Shown here: piece by piece, positions 12,801-24,700 of the stretch | Layout: the number at the start of each line of letters is the position of its first letter | Position numbering within the stretch: position 1 is the stretch's first letter | DNA from: Turbatrix aceti | Taxonomy: Eukaryota; Nematoda; Chromadorea; Rhabditida; Panagrolaimidae | Length of the DNA stretch: 64,000 nucleotides | NCBI GenBank assembly: GCA_963969345.1 | Contig: OZ017768.1 | Coordinates: forward strand, 4,426,718 to 4,490,717 | Direction: 5' to 3' | Made by a program: the position numbers and the translations under genes | The notes under the pieces: model-generated | Seen by the model: only the letters and a program-made list of their open reading frames with translations | Databases searched by the model: none | What the model was told of the DNA's origin: nothing

Positions 12801-15800
12801 ATTTTTTTCAAGAATTTTTTTTCACAATTCAAAAAAAATCTTGAAAAAATGTGCTTGTGTCCGTTTTTTTCAATATTTTTTTAATTGAAAAAATCCTCGA
12901 AAAAATGCGCTCAGAACCAGAGTTGTCGACCGAGCCAAAATTACCGAGCCGAGCATTCGAGCCGCTCGGCTCGGCTCGGTGGTTCTCGAGCCGAGCATTC
13001 GAGCCGCTCGGCTCGGCTCGGTTGCCCCCGAGCCGAGCATTCGAGCGAGCGGCTCGGCTCGCTCGAACCGAGCATGGCAATTTTTTCCACTCAATTTTCG
13101 CTTAGAAAAAAATTTTTGGGGGCACAAAAACCATTTTATAACAAAAAACGTGTTTGGAATTGTGGAATTTAGCGTAAATAAACTACAAATATCATAGTTT
13201 TGGCATAAAAAAAAATTTTTTTCGTCATTTTTGGGTCATTTTTTAGGCTCGGCTCGGAATCCTCCGAGCCGAGCATTCGAGCCGCTCGGCTCGGCTCGGT
13301 AATCTTCGAGCCGAGCATTCGAGCCGCTCGGCTCGGCTCGATTTTTTCGAGCCGAGCATTCGAGCGAGCGGCTCGGCTCGCTCGGCTCGCTCGAATGCTC
13401 GAAATGCTCGGCTCGATGCTCGGCTCGGTCGACAACTCTGCTCAGAACGAGAAAAAAATGCGTTCACAAACATTGAAAAAATTCAGACGCACAACAAAAC
13501 GTTTTCCTTGACGCTGACCAGCAGATTTTTAAATTTTAAAATTAAAAATGTGTTTTTGAAAAATTATTGAAAATAAATGAAAAAATCTTGATTTTTTTTT
13601 AATTTTTAAAAATTGAAATAAACATTCTGATGACTTTTCAGACGTTCCAAAATGGCAGTCCCCGTTGGCGCGACGACCCCACCAACGAAGCCTTGCCACT
13701 GTCGGCTTCCGCGACCTCGAACGCCCTCTCGGCATCCCCGAACGTGGCCCCCATGCTGACGAGCAAGTCGCCCAAGCCACTCGTCTTCAGCCCCCTCCAA
13801 TCCCCCTCCAAGCCTGCGCAGACGCTCGCGCTGTCGACGTCCATCGTAGCCTCCGTCGCCAAACTCGACCTGCACGAGCCGCCCCCCGTTGCCGTGGCCG
13901 TTGCTCCGAAACAGGCCGTCGCAGCTGTGAGTGCCCATGTATCGGCATCTGTTCCTCCGACTCCGACACTCCAGCGACCGCCCCGGACCCCACAACAAAG
14001 CCGGATCGCCGGGAAACTCGCCCATGTCGCGCCGTTTCATTTCCCTACCGGTCGGCCGATCGACGACCAGACAAATGCCGCCACGCTCTCTGCAGCGAAG
14101 GCGATTTTTGCCGGTCTGCCGGGAAATATGGCGAAGGAGGAGGACTTTGAGCGCATCGTTCGCGTCCTCCGGCTGCCGTTTTATACGAAAAAGGCGGTTT
14201 ATGAGGCTTGTTGTCGAGCCGGGGGCCTGGATAAGACGAATTTGCCTTCCGTGCCGGTTTCTGCCTTCGAAGCGTATTTTTCGACGATGGCCCGGACCCA
14301 CCACGACGAAGCTGCCCGCTTCGTCTACACCCTGAGCGCTGCGGCAGAGGGTACACCGCTCAAACGGGATTATCTCATCCCTTCTGATTTCGAAGCTATT
14401 CTCTACGACCTCATTGAAACGTACCCTGGCCTGAAATTCCTCAATGAAACCCCACAATTTCACACTCGGTACATCGAAGTCGTCATAGCCCGGATTTTCT
14501 GGAGCATTGGAGGTCCCTGGAGAAATCGCATCACTCCAGCGCTCCTGCGTCGGGCTACCCTGCTAGCTGCGATGCGGGAACTCGAAACAACCGACGATAT
14601 CAACAAGGTCACGGATTTCTTCTGCTACGAACACTTTTACGTCATCTATTGCAAGTTCTGGGAAATTGATACAAATCACGAAATGGTCATCACGAAGGAT
14701 CAGATGCGGGGCTACGGCAAAGGCTCGATCACGGACAGCATCATCGAGCGCATCTTCAGTCGGGCTGTCAACCGGCTTCCAAAGCACCTCGCGGGGCCGG
14801 GTGGACCGGAGGGTAGATCGCCCGCGGGGGGCTTTGCGTCGTCTTCTACGCCTTCAGACAGCCTCGAGACAATTGGATTCGAGGAGTTTGTACGGTTCAT
14901 CCTTGCCGAGGAGGACAAGAAGCATCCCTCCAGCATCGAGTACTGGTTCCGCATCATGGACCTCGATGGGGACGGCGTCATTTCCATGCTCGAGATGGAG
15001 CACTTTTATCAGGACGTCAGCGCGCGGTGTCTGCAGATCAACTGCGATGCTCTGGCCTTTGAAGACGTTGTTTGCATGGTGAGTTTCTATTTTTGGGGTT
15101 TCAAAAAAATTAAAAACAATTTTTTTAATCAAATATGAAAAAAAAATTATTTTCAATTTTTTTTGTTTTATAAAAAATCGATTTTTTCTAAAAAAAATCG
15201 GTTTCTTACAAAACAAAAGGCATGAAAAAGTTTTTTTCGTAAAAAATATATTTTTTTACAAAAAAAAAACTATTTTTTATGAAAAAAAACATTTTAATAA
15301 AAAAAATGATTTTTTTACAATTTTTGTTTGTAAAAATGTTTTTTGTAAAATTTATTTTCATTATTTTTTTCCAGATGTACGACCTAGTCTCGCCCCAACG
15401 AGGCACCAGCACCCCAAAAATCACCCTAAGCGCGCTCAAAAAATGCGGGCTTGCCCATCGCTTCTTCAACACCTTCGTCAACTTCTTCAAGTTCCTCGAG
15501 CAGGAGACATCCGAGGGCGAGCGCACTTCCGTCAAGGTGAGTGACCATAAACCTGACGTGAATCATCACTAACGCGAGTGGTTTTCAGACAAACGGCGAC
15601 CGAGAACTCACCGACTGGGAGCAATTCTGCGCCTGCGAGTACGAAGTGCTCATGGCTCAGGAGGCCGGTGGCGACGATGGCAGCGATGCTTAGTAAGCTT
15701 TTTTTTTTATTAGTTTACCGCAGAGCAAAACTCACTAAATCCCCAATTTTTTTTAGCGACCTGATCGTGGACGACGACGGCGATGGAGACGTCCTCAACG

Positions 15801-15823
15801 GCGACAACCTCATCTTCAGCTGA
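833..15823 (+). CDS. PP2A regulatory subunit B'' (PPP2R3 type), long isoform
   Basis: Exons: 833-922, 992-1075, 1135-1248, 2247-3217, 3386-4502, 13642-15078, 15375-15536, 15589-15692, 15757-15823. All joins keep frame and give 1381 residues. PP2A B'' subunits bind the scaffold and catalytic subunits and direct substrate choice in a calcium-sensitive way. The C-terminal 590 residues carry the family core, from the FHFPTGRP segment to the end. A canonical EF-hand loop, DLDGDGVISMLE, starts near residue 1232. The first 790 residues are low-complexity, rich in Ser, Pro and Arg, and I recognise no domain there. This resembles the long PR130 versus short PR72 layout of vertebrate PPP2R3A. The join across the 9.1-kb intron (4503-13641) is inferred from phase 0 on both sides; the donor AAG|GTCGGT is weak. 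The acceptor of exon 4 (CTCTAG) lacks a long T tract. Confidence 0.72.
4503..11569 (+). other. Very long intron / internal promoter region of the PP2A B'' gene
   Basis: About 7 kb lies between the last long-isoform-specific exon and the short-isoform first exon. I see no convincing coding exon here: the open frames are short, low-complexity and lack the C-rich third positions of real exons. It holds one degraded copy of the CAGGGATGGGCGAAC repeat family (about 4901-5335), T-rich tracts and short GC dinucleotide runs (for example near 9080). The promoter of the short isoform should be at its 3' end. Confidence 0.6.
4901..5335. mobile_element. Copy of the CAGGGATGGGCGAAC MITE-like family (left end degraded)
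   Basis: The right end reads TTCGCCCATCCCTG and the interior has the family core (TTTTGTCTAAACTGTGCAG, then TTCGGTACTGTGCATTTTCAC, then a CAGTTTTCCTACACTTTT segment). The left end has mutated (ATGCGCAAGCGAAC). It lies in the long PP2A B'' intron. Confidence 0.7.
11570..15823 (+). CDS. PP2A regulatory subunit B'' (PPP2R3 type), short isoform
   Basis: An alternative first coding exon at 11570-12583 joins in phase 0 to the shared exons from 13642, giving 927 residues. The ATG at 11570 is preceded by an in-frame TGA at 11546 with no AG between them, so this must be a first coding exon and not an internal one. The unique 338 residues are acidic around an Asn/Glu-rich stretch (about residues 95-115), then basic and Ser-rich, with no recognised domain. 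The shared part begins TFQNGSPRW and carries the B'' core. The family helical region includes TPQFHTRYIEVVIARIFW and FFCYEHFYVIYCKFWEID, and an EF-hand starts near residue 778. The region upstream of 11570 should hold its own promoter. Confidence 0.82.
12918..13440. mobile_element. hAT-like MITE with 8-bp target duplication CTCAGAAC
   Basis: A 523-bp element bounded by a perfect 19-bp terminal inverted repeat, CAGAGTTGTCGACCGAGCC, and flanked by the exact 8-bp direct repeat CTCAGAAC (12910-12917 and 13441-13448). Eight-base duplications and ends of the form YARNG are typical of hAT transposons. The interior has no transposase. It has clusters of a short GC-rich unit containing GAGCCGAGCATTCGAG in tandem, on each side of an AT-rich centre. 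It sits in the intron before the shared exon at 13642. Open frames here translate the repeats and are not genes. Confidence 0.88.
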
Positions 15824-16023
15824 TTCAACCCACACCCCCTCTCCCCCCTACAAAAGCGGTCGTGGCAAGAAACGGGCAGTTGGAGCGTCTATCATTGTAA
15901 CTAACTTCTTGTAACCTGTACCGTTGTTACCTAGAGCAGTGCCTGTTGGATTGCGTGACGAGTGCACACCTGCGCATAACTTCTACATCAGCTAATCTAT
16001 GACAGAGACGGCGCAAAGAGACA

Positions 16024-16029
16024 AATAAA
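16024..16029 (+). terminator. Poly(A) signal of the PP2A B'' gene
   Basis: AATAAA about 200 bp downstream of the stop at 15821-15823, the first good signal after the coding region. Confidence 0.5.
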
Positions 16030-16954
16030 GTTATTTTATCTGTGAAACGGTGGCCGGTGGGGAGGGAGAACACAGGAAATACAGAAATTTATAGTTGCCG
16101 GTGTCATGACGGCAAAAGGTTTGATTCGGAAGAAAACGATGAAAAAACGGTCGCAAACACATAAACCAAATGACCGCTGCTTGATAAATGTCCCCTAAAC
16201 ATGCGAATCGTGCGTTTTAAAACCGTTGTAAAACTTTGGTATACTGTGGCTGCGGACGTAATATATTACGTCTGCGAGGTCAAGTCAAGTCGTGTCGAGA
16301 CACTGTTAATCGTATTATAACTGTCACCGAATCAATGGCTGTTTAGCAATAAAAAACGTATCCGATCGCGATTTTTTTATTTCACGGTGACCAACATGTG
16401 AACGTAGCATGCATGCTCCCTCAAATGCTCACCTTTCTGCAAGTACCTCGCCCACACCGTCTGTCTAGTCAGGCTCCCCTTGAAAAAAATATAACGATCG
16501 ACTATAGTATACAATTTTTTAATTAAAAAGGTCATAAATGCCATCTATCCCAAAGCCGTCCCCCTCTCATCCGCTGCCATCGGTTTGTTGTTGTGCAACT
16601 CGAGAGCGCAATTGCTAGTGTTTCCCTCCTCGATGAGAGCAAAGCTGGTCGGTCAGCGCAGCTGCAGCTGCCGCCTCTTTCGTCCGCGTCCGTCGTCTCG
16701 TCAGCGACGCCGGGGCCGCCGGTCGAGTCCGGACCGAGCCGGTGTCATTTGCGAAAAACGCGCGCGCTGACTTCAGTACGTCCGCGTCCGCTGATGTGAG
16801 TTTGCGTTTGATTGTTTGATGCCACAGATCGCTTCGTGTTTCGTGTCCGGTCCTTTTCATTGCGTTTGCATTTGTTTGCGAGGTCGATTTACTTTCTTGG
16901 CTCTTTGCGCGGCAAAAGTTACGCGTTACGCGGCCTATTCTGCATTGTTCTTTG

Positions 16955-17493
16955 CAGAGTTGTTCGATGCTCACCAAATTGCTCCTGCTCACTGCTCGCT
17001 CCTGCTCAGCTCACGAGCGCGAGCGGAGCGAGCGCGAAAAATTGGAGTGCTCAATGAGCATGAGCAGAGCGAGCACGAAAAATTGAATTGCTCAAAGAGC
17101 GCGAGCAGAGCGAGCAAGAGAAATTTTTAAAATGAGCACTGCTCACTATAAATTTAGTGCTACAAATATTAAAATACTGGTAGTTTCGATCAAAAACACG
17201 ATGTTGGGGGTATCTCCAAGCAATATGCGGTCTTTCTTTTAGCAAAGGACTGAATTTGTGACTCAAAATTCACTTTTCTTGTGTGAGCCATTTTCGCTCA
17301 TTGCTCGCTCCTGCTCAACTCACGAGCGTGAGCAGAGCAAGAGCAGAGGATCTGAGAATAAAAGAGCGCGAGCGGAGCGAGCGCGAAAATTTTAGGAACT
17401 CAAAGAGCATGAGCAGAGCGAGCACGGAAAATTGAATTGCTCAAAGAGCGCGAGCAGAGCGAGCACTGAAAATTGTCGAATTGAACAACTCTG
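16955..17493. mobile_element. hAT-like MITE with 8-bp target duplication GTTCTTTG
   Basis: A 539-bp element with ends CAGAGTTGTTC and GAACAACTCTG, flanked by the exact direct repeat GTTCTTTG (16947-16954 and 17494-17501). It shares its first nine bases, CAGAGTTGT, with the element at 12918-13440. Its interior instead repeats a unit like GAGCGCGAGCAGAGCGAGC several times near both ends, around an AT-rich centre. It has no coding capacity. Confidence 0.88.
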
Positions 17494-18972
17494 GTTCTTT
17501 GGTCGGATATTGTCCGAGCAACTTTTTTCGCAGTCCAGTCCCTCTGATGTTTGGTCGGTCGATGGATGGATGGATTACGTTCGAATGAAGCGCCCCCGTC
17601 CCGATAGGTCTATTATCCATCCTGAAAACCGCTTTTTTTGTTTTTTTCCTTTTTCGCGCTCCTTGAAGGGTCCTCCGACGATCGTTGAGTGTTGAACTGA
17701 TTCGATTGGATTGAATTGCGTAATTTGATTTCAATCCGATCGCCTCGGCCTCCTAAAGCGCGTAAAATAAAAAATGTAGGCTGCGCGATGCGATGTGATG
17801 CGTGAAGAAGAAATTGTATGTCCCTCCCAAAAAAAGACAGGCGTGGTTGCACTGGTATAGTGTTTTTTTTTCCACAACAAATTTTTGATGTCTGAGGACG
17901 CACTGCTGCTGGCTGCGGTGACACGACACTGCAATCACTGTCGGCCAGTGAGCGAGCGGTGCAAGAAGGGTCGCGAAGCAGTGCAAGAGACGTCAGCGAA
18001 CTTGCCTTGCCTTGAGCGAGCGCCGGAGCGATGTCCTCTCCCTCGCCCCCCCCCCTCCCCACCGCCTGTGCTGTGAGGCTGTGCTATCGACCCGATGATA
18101 CACCGCATCGCTTGGGGTGTCCAGTTCGCGTCAGCTCTGGTTTGCGTTCGTTCATTTATTTCATCGTCGGTTTTTTGAGCGAGCAACGGCGCAAAAACGA
18201 CTGTGCTTTCCAAAAAGCGCTCGTAAAACAAAGCCGCCTTCTTCCGCGCCGACCGGGCTTGGTTGGACAGGAACAAATACACTCACTCCGTCTTTAGGCA
18301 AAAGGAGGAGCGCGTTTTTCGCTTTGTTTCCGACCCGCCTTTTTCCCGGGGCGACAGCGACAATAGAAAGAAGCCCCGCCGGCGCTGCTGTCGCTGAATT
18401 GTTATCTTGCTGCTTTCTGGAGTCGAGTCCTCCGGCCTGGCCAGAGGACGCGTAAATGCTTTTATTGGCTGCCATGTAGACGCGCTCTGTTCTGTCATTC
18501 TCTCCCCAATGCCCATGGTTATCTGCCATTCGTAATTGTCCGTGTCTGGTAGTTTCGAAATTTTGGGGTCACCAACCAACCGAGCGAACAACGGACGCGT
18601 CCGCGTCCGACGCAAATCCTCCCTTTCCCACCACATCAGCGTGTACAAAATCTGATGACAAATCCGGTGTCCCGCAGCGAAATAGTGAATTTTCCCAGAG
18701 GGGATTGGTAACGGTCTCGGAACGTAAAAAAATGTATTTTTGGTAATGGGATTTAGTCGCGAAGGGAGGGAACGCTCGAACGAACGTAAACCGTTCTGCC
18801 GATAACGATAACTGCGTGGTACGAATGCCGACTGACTCATAAAGGCACAGGTATCTAATGTGTCGCTATCACCTAATGCATTCTCACGGGTGGAAATAGG
18901 GTGCTTTTACGATAACATCTAACCAACAAACAGAGCTACCTTTACTGCTGCCCGTTTCTGGAATGTACTCAC

Positions 18973-19381
18973 TAGGGTTCCCGTCCCCCCCCGTTCCCCG
19001 CGGGGTCCCCGGGGAGCTCCCCGCGGGGAGCCCCCCGTATTCCCCCCCCGCAACGGTTTCTCCCCCGTGAAATTCCCCGTTCTACTCCCCGTGAACATCT
19101 CCTCCCCGTGAACTTATATCCCTCCATTGACAAATTTTACTCCGGGATAAACTTGAACACGGATTTTGAAAACAAAAAACAGCGCAACATGCGTGCAATG
19201 CGCAGCGCGCGTGGGCATCTAACTGTTTTTGGAAAACTACCTCCCCCGTAACCCCCGTAATCCCCCGTATCCTCCCCCGCAACGGTTTCTCCCCCGTGAA
19301 ATTCCCCGTTCTACTCCCCGTGAAGATTTCCCCCCCGTATATCCCCCCCCGCAATTTAAACGAGGGGGGGTGGGAACCCTA
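18973..19381. mobile_element. hAT-like MITE with 8-bp target duplication GTACTCAC
   Basis: A 409-bp element whose ends are the 10-bp inverted repeat TAGGGTTCCC, flanked by the exact direct repeat GTACTCAC (18965-18972 and 19382-19389). The interior is very C-rich and contains a duplicated block with CCCCGTGAAATTCCCCGTTC. The TAGGG end fits the hAT end consensus. It is unrelated in sequence to the CAGAGTTGT pair. No coding capacity. Confidence 0.86.
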
Positions 19382-19654
19382 GTACTCACCTTTGCGCAAA
19401 CTTTGCTTTGCTTTCTTTCTTGCGAATTCATAAAGCGGGCGCGCCAAGGCGTTTTGCAACGAAATTTTTTTTTGGGCGCGCGTTTTTGCTTTGCTCCCCG
19501 AATTGTCGCGCTTTTCTCATTTTCTGTCTTTTGACTCGTTCAATCGACGCGGAATTGAATATTTATTTTGCGTGTTGTTGTGATTTTGTGATTGGCTTCA
19601 TTTCCGTCCGATTTTAGGCCACACTCATCTCACTTCTTCTTAACAAAGATCATC

Positions 19655-21115
<1,461 letters not shown>

Positions 21116-21116
<1 letters not shown>

Positions 21117-21121
21117 ATAAA
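21116..21121 (+). terminator. Poly(A) signal overlapping the beta-tubulin stop codon
   Basis: The TAA stop at 21114-21116 runs straight into AATAAA, so the 3' UTR should be very short. A downstream alternative signal cannot be excluded. Confidence 0.5.
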
Positions 21122-21776
21122 GCGTATTGGCATTGGCATTTTTTGTACTTTGTCTGACGTTGATTGACCCCACGGCTGAGCAGCTTCATCCTTGTTTTAT
21201 TTACTTTTTAATCGATTTGTGTGTGGTCGCTGATGTTCTATTTATTCCCGTCCCAGCATGCGAGCGCGATCTGATCAATGCGAACGAATCCCGCCCGGCA
21301 GCAGCTTCTTGATTGTTGCCTTGCTTTTATTGTTTCATGCTTGTTGGCGACGCGATAAACTTTTTACAGATTTTTGGTTGGTGGGGGCGGGGTTCAAAAT
21401 GGGGTGCATAAAATCGAAAAAAAATGTTTTTTACTATAAATTTTATTAAAATTCGAAAATAACGTCATTTTTGGTCACTGTCATTTTTTTAAATGAATTT
21501 TTTAATTTTTACAAATTTTTCTAAAAAATCTTGGTTGACCAAAATGTTTCATCTTGGATGTCGGAAAAATAGTATAACACGTGCACAAGCCCTGAAAGCA
21601 TGTTTGCGCTGACCAAGCTGACATTGGTGAGCTTTATGGCGTTTCCGGGATTAAATAAATACAAAAAAGCTGCCGACACGCATGTTGAATAATTCAGCGT
21701 TCTTTCTCCGCGCATTTCGTGTCAAGCGATGTCTTCTTCCCGTCCTGGATGACGAGGGCGAGGGCATTTATGCGCC
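21122..21776 (+). other. Intergenic region between beta-tubulin and the CNG channel
   Basis: AT-rich sequence of about 650 bp that should hold the CNG channel promoter. I see no coding exon or repeat in it. Confidence 0.5.
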
Positions 21777-24700
21777 ATGTCAGACCCGGAGAAAGGTGGC
21801 GCACCGCCGTCGCCGGCGCAATCGGCCCGCGACGGTCGATCCAAGCTTCGACGCGTCATGAGAACCATGCAGGTGGTCAAGAAATGGCTGACCGGCACTC
21901 TCGGCCATCACCAGCCCAAACAGCGTCTCCAGACTCATCATAATTTTCTGAATTTTTTCAATCATCTTCATCATGCCAATACTGCTATTTTAACGGACCT
22001 GAAGGAAAAAGGAGAGGCCGAGCTTCCTCCTCCGAGCTGGTATATTCGCGTTAGGTTCGTTTGAAGACAAAAGCAGTTTTTTTGCCGAATCCAAAATTTT
22101 CGGGTTGCAAATATACCAAAAATGGCGTTTTCCGAAGCTAAAATTAGTTTTTTTAAACGTTTTTTCCAATGTTTTGACTATTTGGACCTTTTTTGGGTTT
22201 CTCGAATCAGAAAATTCGGAAAACCTGAAACCGAACCGAACTTGGAACCTGACTTTATATTTTTTGAATAATTCAACCTAAAAATACAAATTTTCGTGTC
22301 GGGACACGTTGGGTCAGATTTCGGTTTTTTACCTATTTTTATTTGCAGAACATGGTTCCTGCAGACAGTCGACGACACAGAAACCGCTTTCTACTACTGG
22401 TCGATGGTCGTGACCATCGCGTGCCTGTACAACCTCATGACAATCCCATTTACGATCTACAAAGAGTTCCAGGATCAGTATTACGGTTACTGGCTGGTCG
22501 GAGGCTGGCTGACAGATGCGATCAATGTGATTGACGTTTTTGTCCAGTCGAAACGACAATTTCTCTCTGAAGGCGTTCAGACAAAAGATCCTAAGCTGAC
22601 GCTTAAAAAATACGTGAAAAGGTGATTTCTGGATTTTTGGGATGCGTTTTGAACATTTTCCCCCCTTTTTCCCGTTTTCAGCCGTCGAGTGATATTTGAC
22701 CTCCTCGCACTGCTGCCCCTGGACGTGTCTTTCATCTTCTACCCCCACTTTGCGTTCACCAGGTTGAATCGGCTCTTCAAGACCCCTCGGATTTACGATT
22801 ATCTCGGACGAACGGAAATCCGGACAAATTTTCCTCACCTGTTTCGGCTCGTTCGGCTGCTGTCTATTTGCCTGGTTATTTTTCACTGGAACGGCTGTCT
22901 CTACTTCATGATGTCTATCTTCTACGGCTACGAAGACGCGACTCTCAACGACTGGGTTTTTTCCTTCGACAAAATCCTGGACGTACAGTACCCCGACTGC
23001 GACGCGCGGTTCACAAAAAACAATTGTTCCGTTGAAGAGACTTATCACGAATTTCTCCACCGCTCGGACAGGGTTCACGAACTCACGGCTTTCTTTGGCA
23101 ACCGGACGAGGACTATTCATTTCAAGTAAGTTGGGAACACGCTGGGCTGCTGTCAGGGGAAAATTTTATAACTTTTTCATGAGATTTTGCCAAAATGTGA
23201 AATTTTATAATACGTTGAAATTTTTTTATTGTATTTAAAATGCACCTGCCTGAGGCATCATTTGGCAAAGATCGCCTGAAATTGCTTTTGTGCCATTTTT
23301 GATAATTTTTGGCACGTTGCATCTAAAAAACTATGGCACTTTTAAAAAACCAGGGTACATATCAGGGATGGGCGAACAACCGTTTTTTTGTCCTCGAACG
23401 AACACGAACATTTTGTAAATTTTTTCGATAAATCGAACGAACGTTAACATTTTTTGTAGTGTTCGCAAACGAACACGAACGAACAAGACACAGATTTTTT
23501 AGCATATTTTATACAAAATTTTGTCCAAACTGGGCATAGAAACGTAAACTTCGGTACTATGCGTTTTCACGTTTTTGGTGACAGTTTTCCTACACTTTTT
23601 ATTGCCGAAGGCAATTGACAATATTTCTCATTTTCGGAAAAATAACATCAATTTCGGCATCATTTAACTGATTTTACCTAAATTTTTGTTCGTTTTATCT
23701 GTTCGGAAAATTTATCTTTGTTCGCGAACGAACTGGAACAAAGCAAATTTGTTCGCTAACGAACACGAACGTTCATCCATCCCTGATCGTAACAAGATCC
23801 TGATCATGTTTTAGGCACGTGAATTTCACGGTACTTTTTGGCACGTTTTCATGAACAATTTCCAAAATTTTACCTTTCCTTGCAAGCTTCTTTGGTTTTC
23901 AGCACGCTCATCAAAAAATACGAGCTTTCGTTTTACTGGTCGGCGCTGACGCTCACAACCCTCGGCGAACAGGCCTCGCCAACACTCATGTCTCAGACGA
24001 TGTACGAGATCATCGACACCCTCATCGGCCTCATCGTCTTTGCCGTCATCGTCGGTGACGTCGGTGACATGGTTACAAGTGCGAACCAGACCCGGGCCCA
24101 CTTTGAGGAGCGACTCGACGGCTGCAAGCGGTACATGAACTTCCGGCGCGTGCCCCGCCTCCTTGTGGACAAGATTTTACGATGGTTCGAATACGTTTGG
24201 AAAGAAGGCGCGACGAATGTCGACGAGGACGACCTCCAGGCTTGTCTGCCTCCGAGGCTCTACGGCGAGCTCGCCGTTCATATCCACATGGCAACCCTCT
24301 GCAAGGTTGCTCTTTTCGACGGTTGCGAAGCCGGGCTGCTCTACGAGCTTGTCCTCAAGCTCCAGCTCCAGATCTACAGTACGGGAGATTACGTGTGCAG
24401 GAAAGGAGACATAGGAAAAGTGAGTTGAGTTCGTTTATCGACAAGCAAAGAGGGCACCGAGGAGGGGGAGGGCGAACGAGAGTATTCTCTGCGCCCAGGA
24501 CACGGTTGGCGCGGAATTACAGTAATCTGTGAAGCAATAGCATGTTACAAGTCTCACACCGATGAGTGATTGTTGCTGGCACGCGTCCACGCCGCCGATT
24601 GGGAGAACGTTGCATCCGCGCATCGAGTAGATTATGTCCCGGTTTTGGTCGTACCAGTTGCCCACTGAAATCGGTTTTCTTACCTTTTTTGCTAATAAAA

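Larger units (their letters stand above)
15824..19654 (+). other. Intergenic region between PP2A B'' and beta-tubulin
   Basis: Contains the 3' UTR and poly(A) signal of the PP2A B'' gene, two complete hAT-like MITEs (16955-17493 and 18973-19381), and the beta-tubulin upstream region. I see no supported coding gene. A splice-acceptor-like sequence ending GATTTTAG lies near 19617, about 37 bp before the tubulin ATG, and could be a 5' UTR intron end or a trans-splice site. Confidence 0.6.

Noticed and set aside
12829..13473. Repeated frames on both strands encoding ARMLGS- or EPSRA-like peptides
   Set aside because: They translate the tandem interior of the MITE at 12918-13440 and change with frame; no gene.
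13606..14463. Minus-strand 285-codon frame
   Set aside because: It is the antisense shadow of the PP2A B'' exon at 13642-15078, whose plus frame matches the family core.
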